64,000 bases of DNA. Origin: Hymenobacter sp. CRA2 (lineage in GTDB: Bacteria > Bacteroidota > Bacteroidia > Cytophagales > Hymenobacteraceae). Position 1 is the stretch's first letter. Every line of letters starts with the position of its first letter. Made by a program: the position numbers and the translations under genes. The stretch lies in contig NZ_MVBC01000012.1 in assembly GCF_002007105.1 (NCBI RefSeq), forward strand, positions 146,143 through 210,142, read 5' to 3'. The notes under the pieces were generated by a model. The model was given only the letters and a program-made list of their open reading frames with translations, searched no databases and had not been told where the DNA came from. Positions 16,676 to 24,316 of this stretch are shown piece after piece.

Positions 16676-16849
16676 GTCATGTCAAGCTTGTTGAGACATC
16701 TCGCGGGCTTCGTTGAACGACTCGGAAAAGGTTCGTCATGTCGAGCTTGTCGAGACATCTCGCGTGCTGACGGCCGATAGTCACCTCACTTCTTCAACGA
16801 GCAGATTACTATCCGGCGAGATGTCTCCACTGCGCCCGACATGACGTTC
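16676..16849. repeat. Cluster of three REP-like palindromes
   Basis: Two direct copies of GTCATGTC(A/G)AGCTTGT(T/C)GAGACATCTCGCG (16676-16705, 16735-16764) and one inverted copy (about 16816-16849, CGAGATGTCTCCACTGCGCCC then GACATGACG). Each copy folds as a hairpin ATGTC.../...GACAT. The cluster fills most of the 284-base gap before the DUF4130 gene. Confidence 0.8.
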
Positions 16850-16913
16850 TTTCTTGGATGCTCTGGTGACTGGCCCGCCACTCTTCTTTTTGAGCTTAGG
16901 ATTGGTTGATTTT

Positions 16914-17798
16914 TTACCGCATTGGGGTATTGTGCGCCTCGCCCAGAAACTCCAGCAGCAGCTGATTCACCCGCTCGGCTTCTTCGTGCTGAACCCAGTG
17001 CGTGGCCTTATCAAAGTACGTCAGCCGGCCCTGGTCGCAGTAGTGCAGGCTTTCGGCCGCCATGTGCGCTTCCAGAAAAGCGTCGCGGCGTCCCCAGATG
17101 AGCTGCAGCGGCACCTCGATGCGGCCGCCCTGGATGCTCTGCCGCCCTTGTCGGGCGGCGGCCCGGTACCAGTTGATCATGCTGCGCATGGCGCCAGGCT
17201 GGCTCCACGCCAGACGGTAGCGGCGCAGGTCGTCGTGGGAGAAGGTGCCGCGCCGGCTCGTGCCGACCAGCGCCTGCCGCCCGGCCCACCAGTGGTTCAG
17301 GCGCGTCAGCTGCTCGGGCAGCCACGGCAGCTGGAAAAACAAGGCGTACCAGCTTTTGCGTCGCTGCCGGCCGCTGTGCCGCAGCGTGCGCCCGAATACC
17401 GCCGGGTGCGGCACGTTCAGAATAGCTACGCGCGCCACGCGTTCGGGGTGCTGCATGGCCAGGTGCCACGCCACGATGCCGCCCCAGTCGTGGCCCACGA
17501 CGCAGGCCTGCGGCCGGCCGGCTGCATCCAGCAACCCAATGATATCAGCCACCAGCTTCGGCACGGCGTAGGCGGCCACGCGGCCGGGTTTGTCGGAGAG
17601 GTTGTAGCCGCGCTGGTCGGGCGCCCACACCCGATAGCCGGCCGCCGCCAGCGCCGGTATCTGCCGGTGCCAGCCGTACCAAAACTCCGGGAAGCCGTGC
17701 AGCAGCACGACCAAAGGGCCGTCGACGGGGCCGCTCTGCACCACGTGCAGCCGCAGGCCGTTGGTCTCGACGTAATGGTGTTCGAGGGCGTGTTCCAT
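16914..17798 (-). CDS. Alpha/beta hydrolase, epoxide-hydrolase-like
   Basis: A 294-residue alpha/beta hydrolase of the epoxide hydrolase/haloalkane dehalogenase group. Visible: the oxyanion segment LLHGFPEFWYGWH, the nucleophile elbow VVGHDWGGIVAW with Asp as nucleophile (so hydrolase of an epoxide or halide rather than a Ser esterase), IWGRRDAFLE near the charge-relay acid, and the C-terminal catalytic His in ATHWVQHEEAERV. ATG at 17798 (MEHALEHHYVETNGLRLHV) is preferred over an in-frame start at 17912. It lies between the two DNA-metabolism genes 15691 and 18064 on the same strand, separated from the small gene 17842 by 43 bases. Whether it belongs to that system functionally is unknown. 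Confidence 0.9.
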   Translation of the reverse strand: MEHALEHHYVETNGLRLHVVQSGPVDGPLVVLLHGFPEFWYGWHRQIPALAAAGYRVWAPDQRGYNLSDKPGRVAAYAVPKLVADIIGLLDAAGRPQACVVGHDWGGIVAWHLAMQHPERVARVAILNVPHPAVFGRTLRHSGRQRRKSWYALFFQLPWLPEQLTRLNHWWAGRQALVGTSRRGTFSHDDLRRYRLAWSQPGAMRSMINWYRAAARQGRQSIQGGRIEVPLQLIWGRRDAFLEAHMAAESLHYCDQGRLTYFDKATHWVQHEEAERVNQLLLEFLGEAHNTPMR

Positions 17799-17841
17799 AC
17801 CTCCTATACCGCCGCGGCGGCCAGAAGGTGACACCCCGGGC

Positions 17842-18024
17842 TTAAGCGGCTTCGGCGGGGCGCTGCTGGGCGGCCAGTTGCTCGCGGCGAGTCTGAAGCT
17901 GCTGGCGCACAATGGGCAGCAGCTCCGAAAGCTTGCAGCAGCAGGCCATACGGGCCACTTTATCGGCTTCGTCGAGCGTCGGGCCGAGGGGCAGCGCGGG
18001 TTGGTCGTGGTGCAGAATGGTCAT
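17842..18024 (-). CDS. Small Cys-triplet protein, unknown
   Basis: A 60-residue ORF that starts 39 bases after the radical SAM stop and runs toward the hydrolase. It begins MTILHHDQPALPLGPTLDEADK, has a central ARMACCCKLSELLPIV with three consecutive Cys, and ends in a basic/Gln-rich helix (RQQLQTRREQLAAQQ). No family is recognised. Its position in a same-strand series, the compact spacing and the non-random composition argue that it is real. Three adjacent cysteines could bind a metal or FeS cluster, which is speculation. Confidence 0.55.
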   Translation of the reverse strand: MTILHHDQPALPLGPTLDEADKVARMACCCKLSELLPIVRQQLQTRREQLAAQQRPAEAA

Positions 18025-18063
18025 GGCAGTGTTAAGAGAGGAGAGGTTGCTAGAGTCGGGGGC

Positions 18064-19389
18064 TTAGCCAGCCTGCCGAAACAAATCGAGCTGGGGCGAG
18101 ACGAGGTCGGGCGGGGTGATGATGGTGGGCTCGGGCGCAAACAGATCGAGCTGGCGCTTCACCAGGGCCGAGCGCGTTTGCCCGTCGCCGTAGAGGATTT
18201 TGCGGCGCACGGTCTGCTCGTCGTACTCACGCTTTTCCAGGGCCATGCCCCGGCAGGTAATGAAGTAGCGCGCCCGGCGCAGCACCACGCCGAACTTGTG
18301 CAGGTGGTCGAGGGTGAGCGGGGCGAAGCGGCGGGCGGCCACGATGCGCTTGGCCGACTTCATGCCCACGCCCGGCACGCGTAGAATCAGCTCGTAGTCG
18401 GCCGTGTTTACATCGACGGGAAACACGTGGCGGTGGCGCAGGGCCCAGGCCAGCTTCGGGTCGATTTCCAAGTCGAGGTGCGGGTGCGCGGGGTCGAGGA
18501 TTTCGTCGGCCTCGAAGCCGTAAAAGCGCATCAGCCAGTCGGACTGGTAGAGGCGGTGCTCACGCATCAGCGGGGGCTGCACCACCTGTGGCAGGCGCGC
18601 ATCGCCGCTCACCGGCACGTAGCCCGAGTAGTACACGCGCTTCAGGCCGTAGCCCTTGTAGAGGCCGTCGGCGAGCTTGATGATCTGGTGGTCGGTTTCG
18701 GGCGAAGCACCCACCACGAGTTGCGTGGTCTGGCCGGCCGGGGCAAACTGCGGGGCTTTCTTGAACAGCTCCCGCTCCTCGCGGTTCTCGGCCACAGTGC
18801 GCTGAATCTGACTCATCGGAGTCAGAATTTCGGCGTAGTTTTTCTCGGGTGCCAGCGTGGTCAGGCTCAGCTCCGAGGGCAGCTCGATGTTGACGCTGAG
18901 GCGGTCGGCGTACAGCCCGGCTTCCTTGATCAGCTCTTCCGAAGCGCCGGGAATGGTCTTGAGGTGGATGTAGCCGTTGAACTTCTCCTCGGTGCGCAGC
19001 TTTTTGCAGATGCGCACCAGCCGCTCCATGGTGTAGTCGGGCGAGGAAAAAATGCCGCTGCTCAGGAATAGGCCCTCGATGTAGTTGCGGCGGTAGAAAT
19101 TCATGGTCAGGTCCACCACCTCGTCCACCGTGAAGGCGGCGCGCTTCACGTCGTTGGACTTGCGCGAGACGCAGTAGGCGCAGTCGAAAATGCAGTGGTT
19201 GGTGAGCAGAATCTTCAGCAAGGACACGCAGCGGCCGTCCTCGGTGTAGCTGTGGCAGATGCCCATGCCCTCCGCGTTGCCCAGGCCGCGGTTCTCATTT
19301 TTGCGCTTGCCGCCGCTGCTCGAACACGAGGCATCGTACTTGGCGGCATCGGCCAAAATGCTTAGCTTTTCTATGATTCGCTCGTTCAT
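18064..19389 (-). CDS. Putative DNA modification/repair radical SAM protein (TIGR03916-like) with clamp-binding tail
   Basis: A 441-residue radical SAM protein. Cys66, Cys70 and Cys73 (CIFDCAYC) are the 4Fe-4S ligands that cleave S-adenosylmethionine; further Cys at 22, 45 and 54 may bind metal. The core continues through LFLSSGIFSSPDYTMERLV and YIHLKTIPGAS to about residue 300. Residues 335-350 (RVPGVGMKSAKRIVAA) are a helix-hairpin-helix DNA-binding motif. The C-terminal tail holds QLDLF twice (residues 413-417 and 433-437), the consensus beta sliding-clamp binding pentapeptide. The family is predicted to act in DNA repair or modification with DUF4130 proteins (15691-16629). The start MNERIIEKLSILADAAKYDASC is family-typical. 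The reaction is unknown. Confidence 0.9.
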   Translation of the reverse strand: MNERIIEKLSILADAAKYDASCSSSGGKRKNENRGLGNAEGMGICHSYTEDGRCVSLLKILLTNHCIFDCAYCVSRKSNDVKRAAFTVDEVVDLTMNFYRRNYIEGLFLSSGIFSSPDYTMERLVRICKKLRTEEKFNGYIHLKTIPGASEELIKEAGLYADRLSVNIELPSELSLTTLAPEKNYAEILTPMSQIQRTVAENREERELFKKAPQFAPAGQTTQLVVGASPETDHQIIKLADGLYKGYGLKRVYYSGYVPVSGDARLPQVVQPPLMREHRLYQSDWLMRFYGFEADEILDPAHPHLDLEIDPKLAWALRHRHVFPVDVNTADYELILRVPGVGMKSAKRIVAARRFAPLTLDHLHKFGVVLRRARYFITCRGMALEKREYDEQTVRRKILYGDGQTRSALVKRQLDLFAPEPTIITPPDLVSPQLDLFRQAG

Positions 19390-19493
19390 GCTGGGGCTGC
19401 GCTTCGGGGTGTAAATATTCAGGAAAACCCGCCTTTACGCAACAATGTTCCAGTGTTTTTAGCCACTAAATTTTTTAGAAATAGTTCCGCACC

Positions 19494-19525
19494 TTGACCG
19501 CCCCGGGGCGGCTTTCGTATCTTCG
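19494..19525 (+). promoter_or_regulatory. Promoter of the BamA/TamA-like gene
   Basis: TTG at 19494-19496 and TATCTTCG at 19518-19525 (7 of 8 to TAnnTTTG) are 21 bp apart, as in Bacteroidota housekeeping promoters. The coding start is at 19564. Confidence 0.5.
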
Positions 19526-19563
19526 GCTGCAACCGCCCTGGCCTGGGGCGTGTTTGCTGAGCT

Positions 19564-21474
19564 GTGTTACCCTCCTTGCCGCGCGTTTTTTCTTCGCTGT
19601 TCTGCTTGCTCACGCTGGCCCTTGCGGTGCCTGCGCGCTCGGCCATGGCCCAGCAGCCCACCACGGCCCCGCCCGACACGGTGTTGCTCCGGCCGGCGCC
19701 GGTAGTCGATTCGCTGCGGCGCGGCTTCGATCAGCAACGCTTTCTGGGCGGGCTGCAGGCGTACACCAAGCGCAAAACCATTCTGGGTAAGGCCGCTTCG
19801 GCCATCTTCAACTTCACCGAGCGCCGCGAAGAGCAGGGCGGCCTGGATGCGGGCCTGCTCGACCGGCAGTACGACCGGCACAACTACAAGGTGGTGCGCC
19901 GCGTGGACATCCGCGCCCTCGACGCGTTCGGCTACAACATCAACGACACGACCCGCGTGCCGCGCAACATCCTGGAGAAGGGCGGCAACGCGCTGCACAT
20001 CACCACGGCCCGGCGCAAGATCCGCAAGCTGCTGCTGTTTCGGCCCGGCGAGGAATTGCAGCCGCAGGCTTTGTCGGAAACGGAACGTCTGCTGCGCCAG
20101 ACCAACTTCATCCTCGACGCCCGCGTGGTGGTCAACGAACGGACGTCCACCAAGGACAGCGTCGACATCAAGGTCATTACCAAGGACGTGTTCAGCCTGA
20201 GCGGAGGCCTGCAGATCCGCGACGTGGGGGCGGGCCTGCTCACGCTGCGCGACAAGAACTTCCTTGCCCGCGGCCACGACTTCCGTAACCGCTTCGACTA
20301 CGGCCGCAGCGACCCGCAGGGCTGGCTCTACGACGGCAGCTACACGGTGCCGCTGCGCAACTACCTCACGGCCCAGGTACACTACCGCAACCAGTGGCAG
20401 CTGGAGGAAGCGTCGGCCTCGCTCGCGCGCGGGTTCGTGTCGGTAAACACGCGCTACGCCTACGCGCTGGCCGTGTCGCAGAACCGCCAGGGCATTCAGC
20501 TGAACTACCCGCCCGAGGGCGAAATCCCGGATTACACCCCGCTGCACTTCCGCGTGGCCGATGCGTGGCTGGGCCGCTCCTTCCGGCTGCGCTCCTACGA
20601 CCTGGGCTACGAGAACCCCGCGCGCGTCATTCTGGCCGGGCGCGCGGTGCGCACCGATTTTCAGGTCCGGCCCGACCGCACCTACGGCAACAGCACCACC
20701 GGGCTGCTGAGCCTGGGCTACAGCGTGCGTCATTACTACAAGGACCGGTATCTGTTCGGCTTCGGCCGCACCGAAGACGTGCCCACGGGCAGCCTGCTGA
20801 CGATGACCGGCGGCTATGACTTCAACGACGGCGGCAACCGGCCTTACCTGGCCAGCCGCATTGCCCTGGCCGGCTTCAACACCCTGCGCGGCTACCTCTA
20901 CGTGAGCGGCGAATACGGTCGCTTTCTGCGCAACGGGCACTGGGACCAAGGCGCTTTCACGGGCGAGCTGCTGGCCTTTACGCGCCTGTACCACACCGGC
21001 AACTGGCAGTGGCGCCACTTTCTGTGGAACCGCAGCCTGATCGGCATCGGGCGCCCGCCCGACGCGCTGACGCTGAGCATTGCCGGGGAGCGGGGCCTGC
21101 GCGGCTTCCACGACGACGGCACGCTGCGCGGCACCAGCCGCTTCGTGCTCAACTACGAGGCCAACGTGTTTACGCCGGTATCGTTTTTGGGCTTTCGCCT
21201 CGCCGGCATTGCCTTTCTGGATGCGGCCTGGCTAAGCACCAACGGCCGCCCCTCCCCCTTTCAGCAGAAGCCCTACACCGGCTTTGGCATGGGCCTGCGC
21301 TTCCGCAACGAGTACCTGGCCGTGAATACCATCCAGATTCTGTTCGGCTTTTACCCTTCGGGCTTCGGCGACGGCTACGGCACGCGCATCTACCAAACCA
21401 CGCGGCCGTACTACCGCTTCAACGATTTCAGCTTCGGCCAGCCCGGCATCGTGCGCTACGATGCGCTGCAGTAA
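19564..21474 (+). CDS. BamA/TamA family outer-membrane protein
   Basis: A 636-residue Omp85-superfamily barrel. It begins with GTG and a signal peptide (FSSLFCLLTLALAVPARSAMAQ). Residues about 95-215 look like one POTRA-type domain (YKVVRRVDIRALDAFGYN ... FRPGEELQPQALSETERLLRQ ... DARVVVNERTSTKDSVDIKVIT). From about 225 to the end is a 16-strand-like barrel with alternating aromatic strands (GYSVRHYYKDRYLFGFGR, RGYLYVSGEYGRF), including a conserved RGF/RGLRGF-like element (ERGLRGFHDDGTLRGTSRF). Members insert or translocate outer-membrane proteins, but a shortened POTRA region like this is also seen in Bacteroidota proteins of unknown function. It is followed 142 bases later by a CvfB-like gene. 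Confidence 0.85.
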   Translation: MLPSLPRVFSSLFCLLTLALAVPARSAMAQQPTTAPPDTVLLRPAPVVDSLRRGFDQQRFLGGLQAYTKRKTILGKAASAIFNFTERREEQGGLDAGLLDRQYDRHNYKVVRRVDIRALDAFGYNINDTTRVPRNILEKGGNALHITTARRKIRKLLLFRPGEELQPQALSETERLLRQTNFILDARVVVNERTSTKDSVDIKVITKDVFSLSGGLQIRDVGAGLLTLRDKNFLARGHDFRNRFDYGRSDPQGWLYDGSYTVPLRNYLTAQVHYRNQWQLEEASASLARGFVSVNTRYAYALAVSQNRQGIQLNYPPEGEIPDYTPLHFRVADAWLGRSFRLRSYDLGYENPARVILAGRAVRTDFQVRPDRTYGNSTTGLLSLGYSVRHYYKDRYLFGFGRTEDVPTGSLLTMTGGYDFNDGGNRPYLASRIALAGFNTLRGYLYVSGEYGRFLRNGHWDQGAFTGELLAFTRLYHTGNWQWRHFLWNRSLIGIGRPPDALTLSIAGERGLRGFHDDGTLRGTSRFVLNYEANVFTPVSFLGFRLAGIAFLDAAWLSTNGRPSPFQQKPYTGFGMGLRFRNEYLAVNTIQILFGFYPSGFGDGYGTRIYQTTRPYYRFNDFSFGQPGIVRYDALQ

Positions 21475-21616
21475 GGCCTTTTTGCGCCAGCCTGCGGCCA
21501 CTCCCGGCCTTGGCCTTGCGGCCGACTGCGCGCAAAACCCGCACCTTTGCATTGCGCTGCACCGCCCGGCATCCGTATGCTAGGCTGATTGCTCCACTTA
21601 TGCCCCTTTCCTGCCC

Positions 21617-22453
21617 ATGAACCTCGGCGATTATAACGACCTGGAAGTAGCCCGCTTTGTCGAATTCGGCGTGTACCTGACCTCCGACGACGGTGATATC
21701 CTGATGCCCGACCGCTACGTGCCCGCCGGGGTGCGCGTGGGCGACGTGCTGCACGTGTTCGTGTACCGCGACTCGGAGGACCGCCTCGTGGCCACCACCG
21801 AGCAGCCGCTGGCCCGCGTAAATGAGTTTGCGGCTCTGCGCGTCACCCAAGCCGGGCCGCTCGGCGCCTTCCTCGACTGGGGCCTGCCCAAGGACCTGCT
21901 GCTGCCGCTGCGTAATCAGCCCAAGCGCGTGCAGGCCGGCGACACGGTGCTCGTCTACATCTACCTCGACGAAACCTCCGACCGCCTCGTGGCCACGGCC
22001 AAGTGGGAGCGGTACACCGAGCGCGCCCCCGAGGAGTTGGAACCCGGTGAGCAGGTGCCGCTCATCATTGCCGGCCAGAGCGAGCTGGGCTATGCTGTGC
22101 TCGCCGATGGGCGCTACCAGGGCATGCTCTACCGCAACGAGGTGTTCCGCCCGCTGAGTATCGGCGACGCGGCCACCGGCTACGTGCGCCAGGTACGCCC
22201 CGACGGCAAACTGGACGTGAGCCTGCAGCGCCAGGGCTACGACGAGGCGCTGGTCGCCGCCGAAAAGCTGGTGGAGAAGCTGCGCAAGGCCGGCGGCACG
22301 CTGCCGGTAACCGACAAAACCGACGCGGAGGAAATCTACCGCCGCCTGGGCATGAGCAAAAAGGTGTTCAAGAAAGCCCTTGGCACGCTGTACCGCCGCG
22401 GGCAGGTGCAGTTGTACCCCGACCACACCCGCCTCATCGACGACGCGGAGTAA
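21617..22453 (+). CDS. CvfB-like S1-domain RNA-binding protein
   Basis: A 278-residue protein of the CvfB/YitL family. It carries tandem S1-like OB folds: residues ~10-60 (YNDLEVARFVEFGVYLTSDDG ... MPDRYVPAGVRVGDVLHVFVY), ~70-125 (RVTQAGPLGAFLDWGLPKDLLLP ... GDTVLVYIYLD), and ~145-210 (GYAVLADGRYQGMLYRNEVF ... GYVRQVRPDGKLDVSL). A winged helix follows (DAEEIYRRLGMSKKVFKKALGTLYRRGQV). Relatives bind RNA and affect virulence-factor expression or translation in Firmicutes; the Bacteroidota role is not established. A weak promoter-like TTG ... CACCTTTG lies near 21527-21558. Confidence 0.9.
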   Translation: MNLGDYNDLEVARFVEFGVYLTSDDGDILMPDRYVPAGVRVGDVLHVFVYRDSEDRLVATTEQPLARVNEFAALRVTQAGPLGAFLDWGLPKDLLLPLRNQPKRVQAGDTVLVYIYLDETSDRLVATAKWERYTERAPEELEPGEQVPLIIAGQSELGYAVLADGRYQGMLYRNEVFRPLSIGDAATGYVRQVRPDGKLDVSLQRQGYDEALVAAEKLVEKLRKAGGTLPVTDKTDAEEIYRRLGMSKKVFKKALGTLYRRGQVQLYPDHTRLIDDAE

Positions 22454-22485
22454 CGGCGCGGCCAAGTCGCCAGTTTAGCTGGCAA

Positions 22486-22611
22486 AGACAGCGTAACCGG
22501 TGCCGGAAATAAAGCAGGCTTTCAACCTGCTTGCTGCGTCCGTCCTACAGGCCGGCTGGATGACTACGTAGGCTGGAAGCCTGCCTGATTTTAGGCACCG
22601 GTTACGCCACT
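22486..22611. repeat. Composite inverted-repeat element in a CDS gap
   Basis: Outer arms GCGTAACCGGTGCC and GGCACCGGTTACGC are exact inverted repeats about 90 bases apart. Inside are CAGGCTTTCAACCTG and AGGCTGGAAGCCT hairpins, a sequence type common as dispersed repeats in Bacteroidota. Flanking TTTAGC/GCTAAA extends the pairing. It fills most of the 267-base gap. Confidence 0.7.
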
Positions 22612-22720
22612 GCGTGGCTAAACCGGCGCCAGCCGGGCTGTCGGGCATCATCTTACCCGAACCTTCGGCCGCTAGTCCCGTTGGGGAAACCGTCACCCCT
22701 TCCCTGACCATTTGCCAAAC

Positions 22721-23410
22721 ATGGACCCTTCTTCGTCGGCGCCGCAGAAAGTGGCTCTTATTGCGGGCGCCAGCGGCCTGGTGGGCAGCCAACTGCTGCC
22801 GCTGCTGCTCAGCAGCGGCCGCTACACCAAGGTCATCAGCGTGGGGCGCCGCCAGTTGCCGCTGATGCACCCCCGGCTGGAGCAGCGCATCGTGGATTTT
22901 GAGCGCCTGGAGGAGCAGCGCTTCGCCCTCATTGCCGACGATGTATACTGCTGCCTGGGCACCACCATGCAGCAGGCCGGCTCCAAACAAGCCTTTTACC
23001 AGGTGGATTACCTGTACGTGGTGAAGCTGGCGGCCCTGACGGCGGCCAATTTTGCCGCTCAGTTCCTCGTGGTATCCGCCATGGGGGCCAACGCTGCGTC
23101 GGCCTTTTACTACAACCGCGTGAAGGGCGACATGGAAGCGGCCGTGCGCCAAACGCCGTTTCGGGCCATTCACATCTTCCGGCCCTCGCTGCTGCTGGGC
23201 CCGCGCCCCGAAAAGCGCCTGGGGGAGCAAATCGGGGCGGTACTGCTGCGCCTGGTCAGCCCGCTGCTCCTTGGCCCGCTCCGCGCGTACCGCGGCGTGC
23301 CGGCGCTGGCGGTGGCCCAGGGCATGCTCAACGCCGCTTATCAGGAAGGCGGCGGCATCCGGGTATACTCATCCGATGAAATTGCGCGCGGCATTCCGTC
23401 GGAAGCCTGA
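22721..23410 (+). CDS. NAD(P)-binding oxidoreductase, HTATIP2/TIP30-like
   Basis: A 229-residue atypical short-chain dehydrogenase fold. The N-terminus has the nucleotide-binding motif ALIAGASGLVGSQLL, then VISVGRRQL. FALIADDVYCCLGTTMQQAGSKQAFYQVDYLYVV matches the HTATIP2/YbjT-like group, followed by LVVSAMGANAASAFYYNRVKGDMEAAV (YxxxK) and HIFRPSLLLGPR. Substrate and direction are unknown for this group; members may regulate rather than catalyse. ATG at 22721 (MDPSSSAPQKVAL) is preferred to an in-frame TTG at 22712. The gene is preceded by the repeat at 22486-22611 and followed by a palindrome-containing gap. Confidence 0.85.
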   Translation: MDPSSSAPQKVALIAGASGLVGSQLLPLLLSSGRYTKVISVGRRQLPLMHPRLEQRIVDFERLEEQRFALIADDVYCCLGTTMQQAGSKQAFYQVDYLYVVKLAALTAANFAAQFLVVSAMGANAASAFYYNRVKGDMEAAVRQTPFRAIHIFRPSLLLGPRPEKRLGEQIGAVLLRLVSPLLLGPLRAYRGVPALAVAQGMLNAAYQEGGGIRVYSSDEIARGIPSEA

Positions 23411-23425
23411 ATTGCACTACAACTT

Positions 23426-23463
23426 GTAAGTTTGCTTTTCTGATTCACCAGAAACAAACTTAC
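23426..23463 (+). promoter_or_regulatory. Inverted repeat overlapping a -7 element
   Basis: GTAAGTTTG (23426-23434) and CAAACTTAC (23455-23463) are 9-bp inverted repeats 20 bases apart. The left arm contains TAAGTTTG, a match to the -7 consensus. It precedes the barrel gene at 23488 and could be an operator or a leader hairpin. Confidence 0.4.
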
Positions 23464-23487
23464 CAGCACGGCTTATTGCATTCTGAC

Positions 23488-24087
23488 ATGAAGAAAACAG
23501 CTTACCTGTTTTTACTCCTGACGCTGCTTCTTGGTTTTGGCCAAGTATCGGCGCAGACGAAAAAGAAAACCACTTCCACTAAGAGTAGCAAATCGTCGGG
23601 CGGCGGAGGCGGCTCGGCTGGTTACACCACCGGCGTAGGGCTGCGGGGCGGCAGCTTCTCTTCGGGTCTCACCGTCAAGCACTTCTTCAACCCCGGCAAG
23701 AACGCCGCGGTGGAGGGCCTGGTAACTACGGAATACCTGGGCAAGGGTGCCCGCGTCACCCTGTTGTTTGAAAAGCACTGGCCCCTGCTGCCAGAAGTAA
23801 AAAACCTGCAGTGGTACCTCGGCGCGGGCTTGCACGCCGGCGCTTACCGCGCCCGCTACTACTACGTGGCCGAGTACCGCCGCAAAAACAAGGGCTACTC
23901 CTACTATTACTACCGCGACGACAAGGTGTACCCGGTGTTTGGGGCCGACGTGATTCTGGGCCTGGAATACAAGATTCCGGATCTGCCGGTGGCCCTGAGC
24001 GTCGACTACAAGCCCTACTTCGACGTATACCGCGGCTACAACGCCGTGTACCACGACGCGGCTCTGAGCGTACGCTTCAGCTTTTAG
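23488..24087 (+). CDS. Small outer-membrane beta-barrel-like protein, unknown
   Basis: A 199-residue exported protein. It has a signal peptide ending QVSAQ, a Lys/Ser/Gly linker (TKKKTTSTKSSKSSGGGGG), then strands typical of a small porin-like barrel: YTTGVGLRGGSFSSGLTVKHF, GARVTLLFEKHW, LQWYLGAGLHAGAYRARYYYV, FGADVILGLEYKI, ending in an aromatic C-terminal strand AALSVRFSF, the signature of BAM-recognised barrels. A Tyr-rich segment (KGYSYYYYRDDK) lies in one loop. No function can be assigned. ATG at 23488 (MKKTAYLFLL) is preferred over one 4 codons upstream. Confidence 0.8.
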   Translation: MKKTAYLFLLLTLLLGFGQVSAQTKKKTTSTKSSKSSGGGGGSAGYTTGVGLRGGSFSSGLTVKHFFNPGKNAAVEGLVTTEYLGKGARVTLLFEKHWPLLPEVKNLQWYLGAGLHAGAYRARYYYVAEYRRKNKGYSYYYYRDDKVYPVFGADVILGLEYKIPDLPVALSVDYKPYFDVYRGYNAVYHDAALSVRFSF

Positions 24088-24115
24088 CCCCTTCAGCTTT
24101 GGGCCTAGCCACACG

Positions 24116-24140
24116 CGGCTCCCGGCAATGCCGGGAGCCG
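24116..24140 (+). terminator. Intrinsic terminator, 12-bp stem
   Basis: CGGCTCCCGGCA and TGCCGGGAGCCG flank a single base and are followed by TTTCTGTTTC, 28 bases after the barrel gene. Confidence 0.85.
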
Positions 24141-24316
24141 TTTCTGTTTCCGGTCGGTTCTGCTTTTAGGCCAGAAATCACAGCAACAGTCACATACACA
24201 ATTATTTTCTTTGCTATCCAACCGCCGCTGTGGCTTCGGCGCTCTATGTAGCAGCCTTCCGCATATTGGCTGCTTTCTGGCGGCGGTAATCTGCTTTTTA
24301 TCCTTCATTCATTTTT

